Shown: piece after piece, positions 1 through 8,098 of the stretch
Position numbering within the stretch: the first letter of the stretch is position 1
Layout of the letters: every line of letters begins with the position of its first letter
From: Ramlibacter sp.
GTDB lineage: Bacteria; Pseudomonadota; Gammaproteobacteria; Burkholderiales; Burkholderiaceae_C
DNA: 64,000 nucleotides
Direction: 5' to 3'
Assembly: GCA_030695945.1 (NCBI GenBank)
Contig: JAUYOG010000032.1
Location: 1-64,000, forward strand
Notes under the pieces: generated by a model
The model's database searches: none
What the model saw: the letters and a program-made list of their open reading frames with translations, nothing else
Told to the model about the DNA's origin: nothing
Translations under genes and position numbers: made by a program

Positions 1-9
1 ATGGTGGCT

Positions 10-289
10 GCAAAGCTGTGCGTGGGCGGGCTGCGGCGCGAATAAAGCCCAGGCGCCTGCGGCGGGTGACCCCGCGACCCAGCACGGCTACGAGAGCGGG
101 CGCAGCACGCGAATCGAGCCGGGCGTACGTCTCATGCTCGCGAAACTTGTTTGAGCCGGAGCGCAGCGCAGGCGAGTTGTTTCGCGCGGGTCGCGGGGTC
201 GCCCGGCGCAGGGGATTCGGCGAAGGTGCGAAGCGCCGCTGCCGAACGCCGTAGCCATCGCGCCGCAGCCCGCCCACGCACAGCTTTGC
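10..289. repeat. Nested inverted-repeat element with perfect 32-bp ends
   Basis: Positions 10-41 and 258-289 are exact reverse complements over 32 bases. Inside them lie a second arm pair, 65-80 with 188-203 (15 of 16 matching), and a third, 139-146 with 179-186 (8 of 8). The region could fold as one long branched hairpin. No target-site duplication is visible at the ends and no transposase is encoded, so it may be a miniature mobile element, a structured RNA or a terminator-like structure. The following stretch to 470 shows no convincing gene, only an AT-richer patch near 380-400. Confidence 0.6.
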
Positions 290-470
290 CGTGAGCCCCA
301 GGAGCGCACTATGGCAATCCACACCGATACGGTGCCTTCGAACTTGCGGAACACCAAACTAGGCGGCTTGGCCCGCTTTTCGTCAAAAAATTGGAACGCT
401 GCGTGCGAATTGCGCGTCTCGATGCCCCCACCCCCGCCCCGCACAATCAGGTTCAACGAAAGAACCTGCC

Positions 471-1271
471 ATGAACCGCATGCCCTCCCTCTTCGTCTCC
501 CACGGCGCGCCCACCTTCGCCATCGAACCGGCGCAGGCCGGCCCCTTGCTGCGCCAGCTCGGCCGTGAATTGCCCCGGCCGAAGGCGGTGCTGGTGTTCT
601 CGCCGCACTGGATGACGCCCGGCGTGCGCGTGAGCTCCACCGCCACGCCCGAGACGGTGCACGACTTCGGCGGCTTTCCCGCCGAGCTCTACCGCATCCA
701 GTACCCAGCCCCCGGCAGCCCCGAGGTGGCGGCGCGCGCGATCGAGCTGCTCAAGGCCGCCGGCTGGGATGCCAGCGAGGACCCGCAGCGCGGTCTCGAC
801 CACGGTGCTTGGGTGCCGGTGCGCCATCTCTTTCCCAACGCCGACGTGCCCGTGCTGCAGGTGTCGATGTCCCGCGACCTGGATGCGGCGGGCGCCGTGC
901 GCCTGGGCCGCGCGCTGGCGCCGCTGGCCGATGAAGGCGTGCTGCTGCTCGGCTCGGGCAGCATCACCCACAACCTGTACGAGTTCCGGCAGGACATCGG
1001 CGCTGCCGGCGCGTCCTACGCCGCCGAGTTCGTCGGATGGGCCCGGGCCGCGCTGCAGCGCCACGACGAGGCCGGGCTGGTCGACTACCTTGCCGTGGCC
1101 CCGCATGCCCAACGCGCGCACCCGACGCCCGATCACTACCTGCCGCTGCCGTTCGCTTTCGGGGCGTCGGCGCCCGATGCGCCCGTGCGGGTCCTGGACG
1201 GCGGCATGACGTACGGCATGCTGGCCATGGATTCCTACCTCTTCGGCGAAGCGCAAGGAGCGCAGGCGTGA
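471..1271 (+). CDS. ygiD: Class III extradiol dioxygenase, 4,5-DOPA dioxygenase family (YgiD-like)
   Basis: The 266-residue product matches the LigB-superfamily DODA/YgiD proteins in length and motifs. Likely metal ligands are His11 (in SHGAP), His46 (in FSPHW) and His222. His111 (in DHGAW) and His167 (in SITHN) lie where the family keeps catalytic histidines. The family opens catechol rings next to a hydroxyl using dioxygen and a zinc or iron centre in the cytoplasm; the natural bacterial substrate is often unknown. The stop codon overlaps the GTG start of the next gene, so the two are probably co-transcribed. Confidence 0.9.
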   Translation: MNRMPSLFVSHGAPTFAIEPAQAGPLLRQLGRELPRPKAVLVFSPHWMTPGVRVSSTATPETVHDFGGFPAELYRIQYPAPGSPEVAARAIELLKAAGWDASEDPQRGLDHGAWVPVRHLFPNADVPVLQVSMSRDLDAAGAVRLGRALAPLADEGVLLLGSGSITHNLYEFRQDIGAAGASYAAEFVGWARAALQRHDEAGLVDYLAVAPHAQRAHPTPDHYLPLPFAFGASAPDAPVRVLDGGMTYGMLAMDSYLFGEAQGAQA

Positions 1272-1915
1272 GCGAACCGATCCTGGTCCAGGCGCCGGCG
1301 GCGGCTTCGCAGCTGTTCCTGCTGTTCCACGGGGTGGGCGCATCCGCGGCCGGCCTCGTGCCGCTCGGGCAGCGGCTTGCCGAAGCGTTTGCGCAGGCCG
1401 CCGTGGTCAGCGTGCCTTCGCCGTTCGAGTCCGACCTGGGCGCGGGGCGGCAGTGGTTCTCCGTGCGCGGCGTGACCGACGAGAACCGCGGCGAGCGCGT
1501 CGCCGCGGCGATGCCGCTGTTCGAACGGACGGTCCGGGAATGGCAACGCCGTTTCGAGGTGGATACCGCGGGCACGACGCTGGTCGGCTTCTCGCAAGGC
1601 GCGATCATGTCGCTCGAGTCGGCCCGGATGGGCAAGGCGCTGGCCGGCCGCGTCGTCTCGATCGCCGGCCGCTTCGCGACCCTGCCGGACGCCGCCCCGC
1701 GGTGCACCGTGCATTTCGTCCACGGCCAGGACGACGCCGTGATCCCGTCCCGCTACGCGGTGGACGCCGCCGAGCGCCTGTCCGCGCTGGGCGCGGACGT
1801 CACGACGGACGTGCTCGCCTTCGCCGGGCACCAGATCACGCCCGCCATGGCGAACGCGATGCTCCAGCGGCTGCGCGCGCCCGAGCCGCAACCACCCGCT
1901 AGCGCAGCCCCCTGA
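1268..1915 (+). CDS. ypfH: Alpha/beta-hydrolase esterase, YpfH/carboxylesterase 2 family
   Basis: This 215-residue cytoplasmic hydrolase starts at a GTG that overlaps the stop of the dioxygenase gene. The nucleophile elbow GFSQG places the catalytic serine at Ser109, with Asp156 (in GQDD) and His188 (in AGHQ) completing the triad. An oxyanion-hole HGVG motif sits at residues 21-24. The family cleaves short-chain carboxylic esters. Coupling to the ring-cleavage enzyme suggests shared induction, but the substrate is unknown. The 3' end overlaps the convergent penicillin-binding protein gene by 17 bases. Confidence 0.87.
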   Translation: MSEPILVQAPAAASQLFLLFHGVGASAAGLVPLGQRLAEAFAQAAVVSVPSPFESDLGAGRQWFSVRGVTDENRGERVAAAMPLFERTVREWQRRFEVDTAGTTLVGFSQGAIMSLESARMGKALAGRVVSIAGRFATLPDAAPRCTVHFVHGQDDAVIPSRYAVDAAERLSALGADVTTDVLAFAGHQITPAMANAMLQRLRAPEPQPPASAAP

Positions 1916-3941
1916 ACAGCCGGTTCAGGAAGTTCGTGATGCCGTCCACCACATCGGGCTGCCCGATGATGGGGAACTCCGGCTCGGGCGGCTTGGGCCG
2001 CGGGCGCGGGATGTCGAACTCGGCCCTCGCGTCGATCAACTTGCCGCGCAGCGCCTGCTGGAACACGTCGCTCACGATCGGCAGCGCGCTGCGCGCGCCC
2101 GGGCCCCAGCTGTCGCCCATGGTCATGCGGTTGTCGTTGAAGCCCACGCGCGCGCCCGCCACCAGCTGCGGGTGCATCAGCATGAACCAGCCGTCGGTGT
2201 TGTCCTGCGTCGTGCCGGTCTTGCCGGCCAGGTCGGGCTGCATGCCCAGCCGCGCGCGGATGGCCGCGCCAGTGCCTTCATCCACCACGCCGCGCATCAC
2301 GTTCACCAGCTCCAGCGACTGGCGGTACGACATCGCCTGCTCCGGCTGCGTCCACTGGAAGGCCTGCAGCACGGTGCCGCGCCGGTCCTCCACCTGCGAC
2401 ACCATCGCCGGCTCGATGTAGCGTCCGCCGTTCGCGATCGAGCCATACGCGGCCACCATTTCGCGCAGCGTCACGGGGCTGGTGCCCAGCGCGAGCGAGG
2501 GCACCTCGTCGAGCTTGCTGAGCCGCACGCCCAGGGCCCGCGCCAGGTCGGCCGCGCGCCGCGGACCCACCTGCATGATCAGCTGCGCCGTGATGGTGTT
2601 CTTCGAATGCACCAGCCCGTCGCGCAGCGACATCGGCAACCCGGAGGGCGGCGTGCCATCCGAAGGACTCCAGATGCCGCTGCCGGGGATGGGGATGGCG
2701 AGCGGCTCGTCCATCAGCATGTCCTGCGGGCTCATGCCCATCTCGAAGGCGGCGCCATAGACGAAGGGCTTGAAGGTGGAGCCGGGCTGGCGGCGCGCCT
2801 GGTTGACGTGGTCGAACTGCTCCGCCGCGAAATCCCGGCTGCCCACCCAGGCCAGGATGTGGCCGTTGCGCGGGTCCAGCGCCATGAAGCCCGCCTGCAG
2901 CGGCACCGCGTCCTCGCCCTTCTTGCGCCGGCGGTCGGCCAGCGGCTGCAGCGCATCGAGTTGCCTGGCCAAGGCCTGGTTCGCGGCCTTCTGCAATTTC
3001 GAGTTGAGCGTGGTGCGCACGACCAGCCCGTCGGCGTAGATGTTGAGGCCGCGCGCATCGGCCCATGCGATCAGCCACTTGCGCACCCATTGCGCCACGT
3101 GCGCCGCCGGGCCGGGGGCCTGGTCCTGCCGCTCGAAATCGAGCCGCAGCGGCGCCTTCGCGAGGCTCTCGGCGCGCTTGGCCTCCAGCTTGCCGTGCTT
3201 GACCATCTGCGCCAGCACCAGGTTGCGCCGGTCGCGCGCGCGCTCCGGGTTGAGCACCGGGTTGTAGTAGCTCGTGCCCTTGAGCATGCCCACCAGCGTC
3301 GCCGACTCGAGCACGCTCAACTGGCTGGCGGACTTGTCGAAATACGTGCGCGCGGCCATCTCGATGCCGAACGCGTTGTAGAGGAAAGGCACCGTGTTGA
3401 GGTAGGTCTCGAGGATCTCGTCCTTGGAGTACACCGCCTCGATCTTGAGCGCCGTCAGCGCCTCCTTGACCTTGCGGTGCACGCTGATGGAGCGGCCGAT
3501 CTCCTCGGGGTACAGGTTGCGCGCAAGCTGCTGTGTGAGCGTGGAGCCGCCCTGCGTGTTGCCGCGCAGCGTGCTGAGGACGGCGGACGCGGTGCGCCGC
3601 ACGTCGATGCCGTGGTGGCTGTAGAACCGGTGGTCTTCGGTGGCGATCAGCCCGTTGATCACATGCGGCGAGATCCGCGACAGCGGAACCCACTGGCGGT
3701 TCAGTCGCCTGAACTCCGCCAGCACGATGCCGTCCTGCGACATCACCACGGAAGGAAATTCGGACTTGGCCTTGCGCAGGTCCGAGATGCTGGGCGTGAA
3801 CGGCAGCACGGCCAGCACGTACAGCAGCAGCAGGCCGGGCAGCACCAGCGAGGCGCGCACCGGATAGCGCCGTGCCACCGCCCAAAGGCGGCGCGCGGCG
3901 TCGGCCGCTTGCGCGCTGGCGCGGGTGAGGAACGGGGGCAT
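1899..3941 (-). CDS. Bifunctional penicillin-binding protein (GT51 transglycosylase and transpeptidase)
   Basis: The 680-residue class A penicillin-binding protein polymerises and cross-links peptidoglycan in the periplasm. A single membrane anchor lies at about residues 31-47. The GT51 domain follows, with the catalytic glutamate in the EDHRF motif (Glu102) and the GGSTLTQQL motif near 131-139. The transpeptidase domain shows the three expected motifs: STFK (Ser388 nucleophile, Lys391), SKN (446-448) and KTG (574-576). It is somewhat shorter than E. coli PBP1a and has a short C-terminal tail rich in proline and arginine. No clear ribosome binding site is visible before the ATG. Confidence 0.93.
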   Translation of the reverse strand: MPPFLTRASAQAADAARRLWAVARRYPVRASLVLPGLLLLYVLAVLPFTPSISDLRKAKSEFPSVVMSQDGIVLAEFRRLNRQWVPLSRISPHVINGLIATEDHRFYSHHGIDVRRTASAVLSTLRGNTQGGSTLTQQLARNLYPEEIGRSISVHRKVKEALTALKIEAVYSKDEILETYLNTVPFLYNAFGIEMAARTYFDKSASQLSVLESATLVGMLKGTSYYNPVLNPERARDRRNLVLAQMVKHGKLEAKRAESLAKAPLRLDFERQDQAPGPAAHVAQWVRKWLIAWADARGLNIYADGLVVRTTLNSKLQKAANQALARQLDALQPLADRRRKKGEDAVPLQAGFMALDPRNGHILAWVGSRDFAAEQFDHVNQARRQPGSTFKPFVYGAAFEMGMSPQDMLMDEPLAIPIPGSGIWSPSDGTPPSGLPMSLRDGLVHSKNTITAQLIMQVGPRRAADLARALGVRLSKLDEVPSLALGTSPVTLREMVAAYGSIANGGRYIEPAMVSQVEDRRGTVLQAFQWTQPEQAMSYRQSLELVNVMRGVVDEGTGAAIRARLGMQPDLAGKTGTTQDNTDGWFMLMHPQLVAGARVGFNDNRMTMGDSWGPGARSALPIVSDVFQQALRGKLIDARAEFDIPRPRPKPPEPEFPIIGQPDVVDGITNFLNRLFRGLR

Positions 3942-4029
3942 GGACGGAATCTACTGCTGGGCTGGGTCCGCCAGTGTAGGACTTTGACGCGTCGCGGTCG
4001 GCGGGCGCGCAATTCCTCGCCGCTGCCGC

Positions 4030-4398
4030 TCAGCCTGCCAGCATCCTTGCGAGTTCGCCGCGGTCGATCAGCGCCTTGAGGTCGCTGTAGCCGCCGACCA
4101 GCGTGCCCTTGACGAACACCATGGGAAAGGTCGGCCAGCCGGTCCACATCTTCAAGGCGCCCCGCGGCCGCCACATGCCCAGGTAGCTGCCATAGCCGAG
4201 GTACTTGTACGGCTGCCCCGCCGCATCGAGCGCCTTGCGCGCCTTGCCCGGGAACGGGTTGATGCCCATGCCGACCACGACCACGTCGTTGGCCTGCACC
4301 GCGGCCCTCACCTCGTCGACGATGGCGTGCTGCCAGCCCGCGACCTTGGCGCGGACCGCGGGGTGGATGCGGGCTTCGTCAAGGACGGGACGCGGCAT
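4030..4398 (-). CDS. Glutaredoxin-like protein without active-site cysteine
   Basis: The 122-residue product has the thioredoxin-fold layout of monothiol glutaredoxins: a strand ending in VVVVGMGINPFPG where CGFS normally sits, then WPTFPMVFVKG and a GGYSDL glutathione-binding-like segment. No cysteine occurs anywhere in the protein, so thiol-disulfide exchange is not possible. A structural or binding role (for example glutathione or Fe-S handling with partners) is only inference. I chose the ATG at 4398 because an AGGAG stands just upstream. An alternative upstream start would lengthen it by 12 residues. It overlaps the end of the cytochrome gene by 20 bases and is probably co-transcribed with it. 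Confidence 0.8.
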   Translation of the reverse strand: MPRPVLDEARIHPAVRAKVAGWQHAIVDEVRAAVQANDVVVVGMGINPFPGKARKALDAAGQPYKYLGYGSYLGMWRPRGALKMWTGWPTFPMVFVKGTLVGGYSDLKALIDRGELARMLAG

Positions 4399-4765
4399 GC
4401 AGGCTCCTGGGGGATGGGAACGCCACAGTAACACCTGCGCGGGCCCGCGGCTGGGACGGGGGAAACTGGTAGATCGTGTCGTTCAGGTGCCGGGTGACTT
4501 CGTCGATGTCGGCGTCGCTCCAGCCGAGCGAGGCCGCGGCCTGCCAGCGGTGCACCTCCACGCGAAGGGCATTCCAGTCGCGCGCCTGCTGGCGGGCGCG
4601 CCAGTGGATCTGAGAGTTGTGGCACTCGATGCAATGGGTGGCGTACAGCAGCTGGCCGCGCGTCGGCGGCGGTTGCAGCCCCGGCTGGGCCATGCCCGGA
4701 ACGGCCGTCGCGGCCAGGAAGGTCACCGCAAGGCAACGAACAAGCAACAGTGAGCGCTTGGTCAT
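4379..4765 (-). CDS. Small periplasmic c-type cytochrome
   Basis: The 128-residue protein opens with a signal peptide (charged start, hydrophobic stretch, cleavage likely after residues near 26) and carries one haem-attachment motif, CIECH. The segment after it contains a conserved-looking HWRARQQARDW stretch and a later DIDEVTRHLNDTIY helix. No second CxxCH is present. The protein should be a monohaem electron carrier or subunit exported to the periplasm. It is the first gene of a two-gene unit with the glutaredoxin-like gene and is divergent from the sigma-factor operon. Confidence 0.85.
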   Translation of the reverse strand: MTKRSLLLVRCLAVTFLAATAVPGMAQPGLQPPPTRGQLLYATHCIECHNSQIHWRARQQARDWNALRVEVHRWQAAASLGWSDADIDEVTRHLNDTIYQFPPSQPRARAGVTVAFPSPRSLHAASRP

Positions 4766-4921
4766 GCCTCGATGCTAGCCCGCGCCGCGAAGACGACAAT
4801 GCGCTGCATCAAGGGTGCGACCGCGAGTGGCCGGACCATTTTCCCCGCCGATGAATCCTTTTGCCGATCCCGCCCCTCCTTACCTTGGCCGCCCCGTTTG
4901 CCGGGCGGCGGAGGTGAAACA

Positions 4922-5137
4922 ATGTTCTATCGCAAGAACGTGGGGCCCAGGGAGCGCGTGGTGCGCCTCTTGGCCGGAGGAATGATGGTGACTGGGGCAT
5001 TGGTGTTCGCGGGCATGACGCCGCTGGGCTTGCTGCTGGCGGGCGCCGGCGTGATGGCGGCCCTCACCGGCATGGTGGGCTTTTGCCCCGCATGCGCCAT
5101 GGTGGGCCGCAAACCCCTGGGGGGCCCGCCCCGATGA
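4922..5137 (+). CDS. Small inner-membrane protein, DUF2892/YgaP-like
   Basis: The 71-residue protein has two predicted membrane helices (about residues 14-33 and 35-52) followed by a cytoplasmic or interfacial GFCPACAMVG motif. DUF2892 proteins have this two-helix plan and a C-terminal cysteine-proline motif, and are often fused to or found near rhodanese domains. The ATG at 4922 was chosen because GGAGGTG stands at a good distance upstream. Its last codon overlaps the start of the ECF sigma gene (ATGA), so the two are translationally coupled. A redox- or sulfur-sensing role is inference from the cysteines. Confidence 0.82.
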   Translation: MFYRKNVGPRERVVRLLAGGMMVTGALVFAGMTPLGLLLAGAGVMAALTGMVGFCPACAMVGRKPLGGPPR

Positions 5138-5679
5138 TGGCGCTCGACCGGTCGGTCTTCCGTGCGGCCCAGGCCGGTGACCCGCTGGCGCTGGAACGGC
5201 TGCTGCGCGAGCTGCAGCCGGACATCCGCCGCTATGCCCGGCACCAGTGCCACCGCACCTCGGCCATCGAGGACGTGGTGCAGGAGGCGCTGATCGTCAT
5301 CTACCGGCGGGTGGGCAATGTCCGTGACGCCCAGGCGCTGGCCGCCTGGGTGTTCCGGATCGTGGCGCGCCTGTGCATGCTGCCCGCGCTGATGCTGATG
5401 CGTCGCACCGAACAACTGACGGACAAGGACGAGGCCGCGTATTTTTCCCGCATGCCGCAGGACGACCTGCGCATCGACCTGGTCCGTGCGCTCGAATCCC
5501 TGCCGGAGATCCACCGGGAGGTGATCCTGCTGCGCGACATGGAGCAATTGACGATCACCGAAGTGGCGGCCCGCCTGGACATCACCCGGGAGGCCGCGAA
5601 AAGCCGCATCCACCGCGCCCGCGCGCTGGTGCGCGAGTACCTGCAGCCCGATGGGGCGGGAAAGGCGGGTGCGACATGA
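5134..5679 (+). CDS. ECF-type RNA polymerase sigma factor
   Basis: The 181-residue protein has the two-domain ECF plan. Region 2 contains a YARHQCHRTSAIEDVVQEALI-type segment for core and -10 contact. Region 4 contains an ALESLPEIHREVILLRDMEQ-type start and a TITEVAARLDITREAAKSRIHRARA helix-turn-helix for -35 recognition. The start at 5134 overlaps the upstream DUF2892 stop. The gene ends in another ATGA overlap with a small membrane protein gene. No zinc-finger anti-sigma factor is present, so one of the flanking CPxC membrane proteins may hold the sigma factor at the membrane; that is inference. Confidence 0.92.
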   Translation: MMALDRSVFRAAQAGDPLALERLLRELQPDIRRYARHQCHRTSAIEDVVQEALIVIYRRVGNVRDAQALAAWVFRIVARLCMLPALMLMRRTEQLTDKDEAAYFSRMPQDDLRIDLVRALESLPEIHREVILLRDMEQLTITEVAARLDITREAAKSRIHRARALVREYLQPDGAGKAGAT

Positions 5680-5912
5680 TCGGGATGATGCGCAAGAGCG
5701 CGAACAGCGCGTTCGCCAGCCGGACGGTGGCCGGCCACCTGATCCGGGGCGCGATGGCCTTCGCGCTGTTGTATGCGGCCGTGAGCCAGCAGCACACGCA
5801 TCCATTGTGGGCGCTGCTGGCCGGCGGGCTGGCGCTGGTCGCCATGCGGGGCTGCCCCGTGTGCTGGACGATCGGGCTGGTCGAGGCCCTGGTGCAGCGC
5901 TGGCGGCGATGA
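5676..5912 (+). CDS. Small membrane protein with CPxC motif, partner of ECF sigma
   Basis: The 78-residue product has hydrophobic stretches at about 24-40 and 46-55 and then RGCPVCW followed by an amphipathic C-terminus. I do not recognise a named family with certainty. Its CPVC motif echoes the CPAC of the protein on the other side of the sigma gene. It starts inside the sigma factor stop codon (ATGA), which supports a functional tie such as anti-sigma control or response to thiol stress. The C-terminus is basic (RWRR). Confidence 0.75.
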   Translation: MIGMMRKSANSAFASRTVAGHLIRGAMAFALLYAAVSQQHTHPLWALLAGGLALVAMRGCPVCWTIGLVEALVQRWRR

Positions 5913-5928
5913 GCAGCCCGCGCGGCCG

Positions 5929-6489
5929 CTAACGGGAGCTGGTTGCCGGCGGCGCCGCCGGCCCCACGATGTCCTCGTAATGGCGGAACTCGTGGCAGCT
6001 CTTCGCCCAGTGGCGGTTGGTGGCTTGCCGCGTGCCCACGCCGACGAGCGTGCGGCCGGCCGCCTTGATCTTCTGCGCCAGCGGCATGAAGTCGCTGTCG
6101 CCGGCCACGACGATCATGGTCGCGATGTGGGGAAAGCGGGCCATGTCCTCGGCGGCGTCCAGGCACAGCCGGATGTCCGCCCCGTTCTTGGCGGTGGCGC
6201 CCGGCGGGAACAGCTGCACCAGCTCCACCGCGTTCTGCAGCAGCACGTCGCGGTAGCGGCCGAAGAACTGCCAGTTGCAGAAAGCCCGGTTGATCGCGAC
6301 CGGCCCGAAGGACGCGGCCATGTCCACGATGGCCTGGATGTCCACCAGCGGTTCCTGCGGCTTGAAGCGATTGTCCGGGCGGGCATAGGAGCCCGGGTCC
6401 TTCTCCTCGCACAGGCTCGCGTGCAGGTTCTCGAAATCCCAGTACAGGGCCACGAACCGGCCGGCGTTGTCGTTCTCGTGCTCTGGCAT
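5929..6489 (-). CDS. NYN-domain protein (LabA/DUF88-type PIN-like fold)
   Basis: The 186-residue protein is a stand-alone NYN domain. It has the early acidic strand motif YWDFENLH, the middle segment KNGADIRLCLDAAEDM and the VVAGDSDFMPLAQKIKAAGR motif; the aspartates in these would bind metal in a PIN-like nuclease active site. Such proteins are proposed RNA-processing nucleases. I chose the ATG at 6489 because GGGAGG stands 8 bases upstream. The longer open frame adds 24 residues that resemble no family sequence. It is convergent with the preceding sigma-factor operon. Confidence 0.85.
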   Translation of the reverse strand: MPEHENDNAGRFVALYWDFENLHASLCEEKDPGSYARPDNRFKPQEPLVDIQAIVDMAASFGPVAINRAFCNWQFFGRYRDVLLQNAVELVQLFPPGATAKNGADIRLCLDAAEDMARFPHIATMIVVAGDSDFMPLAQKIKAAGRTLVGVGTRQATNRHWAKSCHEFRHYEDIVGPAAPPATSSR

Positions 6490-6563
6490 GGCGCCTCCCA
6501 AAAGCCGATGGTAGCGCCCGGCTGGGTTGTAATGGAGCCGCTCCACCCCGGAAGGCACCACGC

Positions 6564-6842
6564 ATGGACGACTTCAATTCCCCTCCTCCCGCCGCCCGCA
6601 ACCTGTGGCTGCGCGCCGTGCAGACCCTGGTGCTGCTGGTGGCGCTCTACATCGCGATGTGGCTGCTGTGCATCGTGTCCCTCGTGCAGTTGCTGGCCGC
6701 CGCCGTCAACGGCCACCCCAACGACGACTTGCGCAAGTTCGCCCGCGCGCTGGGCGGCTACATGGGCCAGATCGCGTCGTTCGGCAGCTTCGCCAGCGAC
6801 GTGACGCCATTCCCGTTCGGCGACTGGCCGGCGGCGCAGTGA
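6564..6842 (+). CDS. DUF4389 small membrane protein
   Basis: The 92-residue protein matches the DUF4389 pattern: an NLWLRAVQTLV entry, a long hydrophobic segment (about residues 15-50, probably two membrane passes), a charged loop, and a C-terminal GGYMGQIASFGSFASD segment ending in PFPFGDWP. The function of the family is unknown. It is divergent from the NYN gene with 74 bases between the starts, where both promoters must lie. Confidence 0.8.
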   Translation: MDDFNSPPPAARNLWLRAVQTLVLLVALYIAMWLLCIVSLVQLLAAAVNGHPNDDLRKFARALGGYMGQIASFGSFASDVTPFPFGDWPAAQ

Positions 6843-6960
6843 ACACCTGAACCCGGGGCCCGGCGCCTCAACGTTTGCTTACAGCAGAGGCACAGGCGCG
6901 GGCGAACCTCCTACATTTCCTGAAGGGCGGCCCGCAAGCCGTCCGTCTGGGAGATCCGCC

Positions 6961-7995
6961 ATGAAGTTGCAGCGTTTCCTTCTCACGGCCGCGCTCGCCG
7001 TCTTGCCGATGCTGGCCACCACCACCACGGCGGCGGTGGCGGCAACCGGGCAGCAGCAGAAGACCGTGAAGAAGAGCGTCCAGAAGACGACGGTGAAGAA
7101 ACCTGCCAGGAAGAGCACCGCCAGGACGGCGCCCAAGCCCAAGGCCGCGCCACCCACGGCCGCCGCAAGACCGGGTACGGACGTCGAGCGCAGGCTGACC
7201 AGGGCCGGCGACTACCGCTTCTCGATCCAGCATGACGGCCTGGCCCGCACCTATCGCTTGCACGTGCCGGCGCGTTACGACCCGGCCGAGCCGGCGCCGC
7301 TGCTCGTGGCACTGCACGGGGGCGGCATGGACCGGATGGGCGACGACGGCTTCGACAGCCTGGTGCGCGAATCGGATTTCCACGGCTTCATCGCCGTTTA
7401 CCCGGATGCGTGGACGGCGCCCGGCAAGGGCCAGCGCGCAAGCTGGAATGCGGGCAACTGCTGCGGTGACGCCCGCGCGCGCAACGTCAACGACGTAGGC
7501 TTCGTCCAGCAGGTCGTCACCCACGTCTTCAGGCAGGTGAGCGTCGACCGTGAGCGGATCTACGCCGCCGGCGTGTCCGACGGCGGCATGATGGCCTACC
7601 GGCTGGCCTGCGACCTGCCGCATCTCTTCCGGGGCGTCGCCTCGGTCGGCGGCTCCGACAGCACGGCGGCCCGGTGCGCGGGCGACAAGCCGGTCTCTGT
7701 GCTGCAGTTCCATGCCAGGAACGACCCGCGCGTACCCTTGGCTTCCGCGCGCGCGACGGCCGTGAAGTGGGCCGAACTGAACGGTTGCAGCGACAAGCCG
7801 CGCCTCGTGCTGGAAAAGGCCGGCGCCTATTGCGAGGCGTGGACGTACTGCCGCCGCCAGGCCGCGGTGCACCTGTGCGTGACGGACACCGGCGGCCACT
7901 CGTGGCCCGGCGCCAAGGCTCGGGCAGGGGCCGCCGCGCCTTCGCAGGCAATCTCGGCGACCGGAGCGATGTGGGGCTTCCTGATCTCGCACTGA
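6961..7995 (+). CDS. Secreted PHB-depolymerase-family esterase (LpqC type)
   Basis: The 344-residue protein has a signal peptide (cleavage near residue 28), then a lysine- and alanine-rich low-complexity linker (about 31-70, repeating KK and KP pairs), then an alpha/beta-hydrolase domain. An oxyanion-hole LHGGGMD lies near 119-124, and Ser206 is the nucleophile in GVSDGG. A GNCCGD motif at 166-171 is typical of short-chain polyhydroxyalkanoate depolymerase and feruloyl-esterase relatives, and the catalytic histidine lies in GGHSWPG near the C-terminus. It probably cleaves polymer or plant-derived esters outside the cytoplasm. The basic linker could bind an acidic surface, which is inference. 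Confidence 0.88.
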   Translation: MKLQRFLLTAALAVLPMLATTTTAAVAATGQQQKTVKKSVQKTTVKKPARKSTARTAPKPKAAPPTAAARPGTDVERRLTRAGDYRFSIQHDGLARTYRLHVPARYDPAEPAPLLVALHGGGMDRMGDDGFDSLVRESDFHGFIAVYPDAWTAPGKGQRASWNAGNCCGDARARNVNDVGFVQQVVTHVFRQVSVDRERIYAAGVSDGGMMAYRLACDLPHLFRGVASVGGSDSTAARCAGDKPVSVLQFHARNDPRVPLASARATAVKWAELNGCSDKPRLVLEKAGAYCEAWTYCRRQAAVHLCVTDTGGHSWPGAKARAGAAAPSQAISATGAMWGFLISH

Positions 7996-8098
7996 TCGCG
8001 CGAAGTCATTGATCCAGGGCAGGAAAGCGGTCCTTTGGGGGTGGCCGCGAGGGGGGCGGCGGGCTTACGCTGGCTGCTCAGACCCACGCTCCTTCCCC

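Noticed and set aside
311..568. Small plus-strand frame before the dioxygenase gene
   Set aside because: It lacks a ribosome binding site and family likeness, and it overlaps the real gene start.
2172..4079. Long plus-strand frame opposite the penicillin-binding protein gene
   Set aside because: It has shadow-frame composition, no recognisable domain, and the minus-strand gene has all catalytic motifs.
4766..4921. ECF-type auto-promoter before the sigma operon
   Set aside because: No clear pair of ECF -35 and -10 boxes at proper spacing could be identified by eye.
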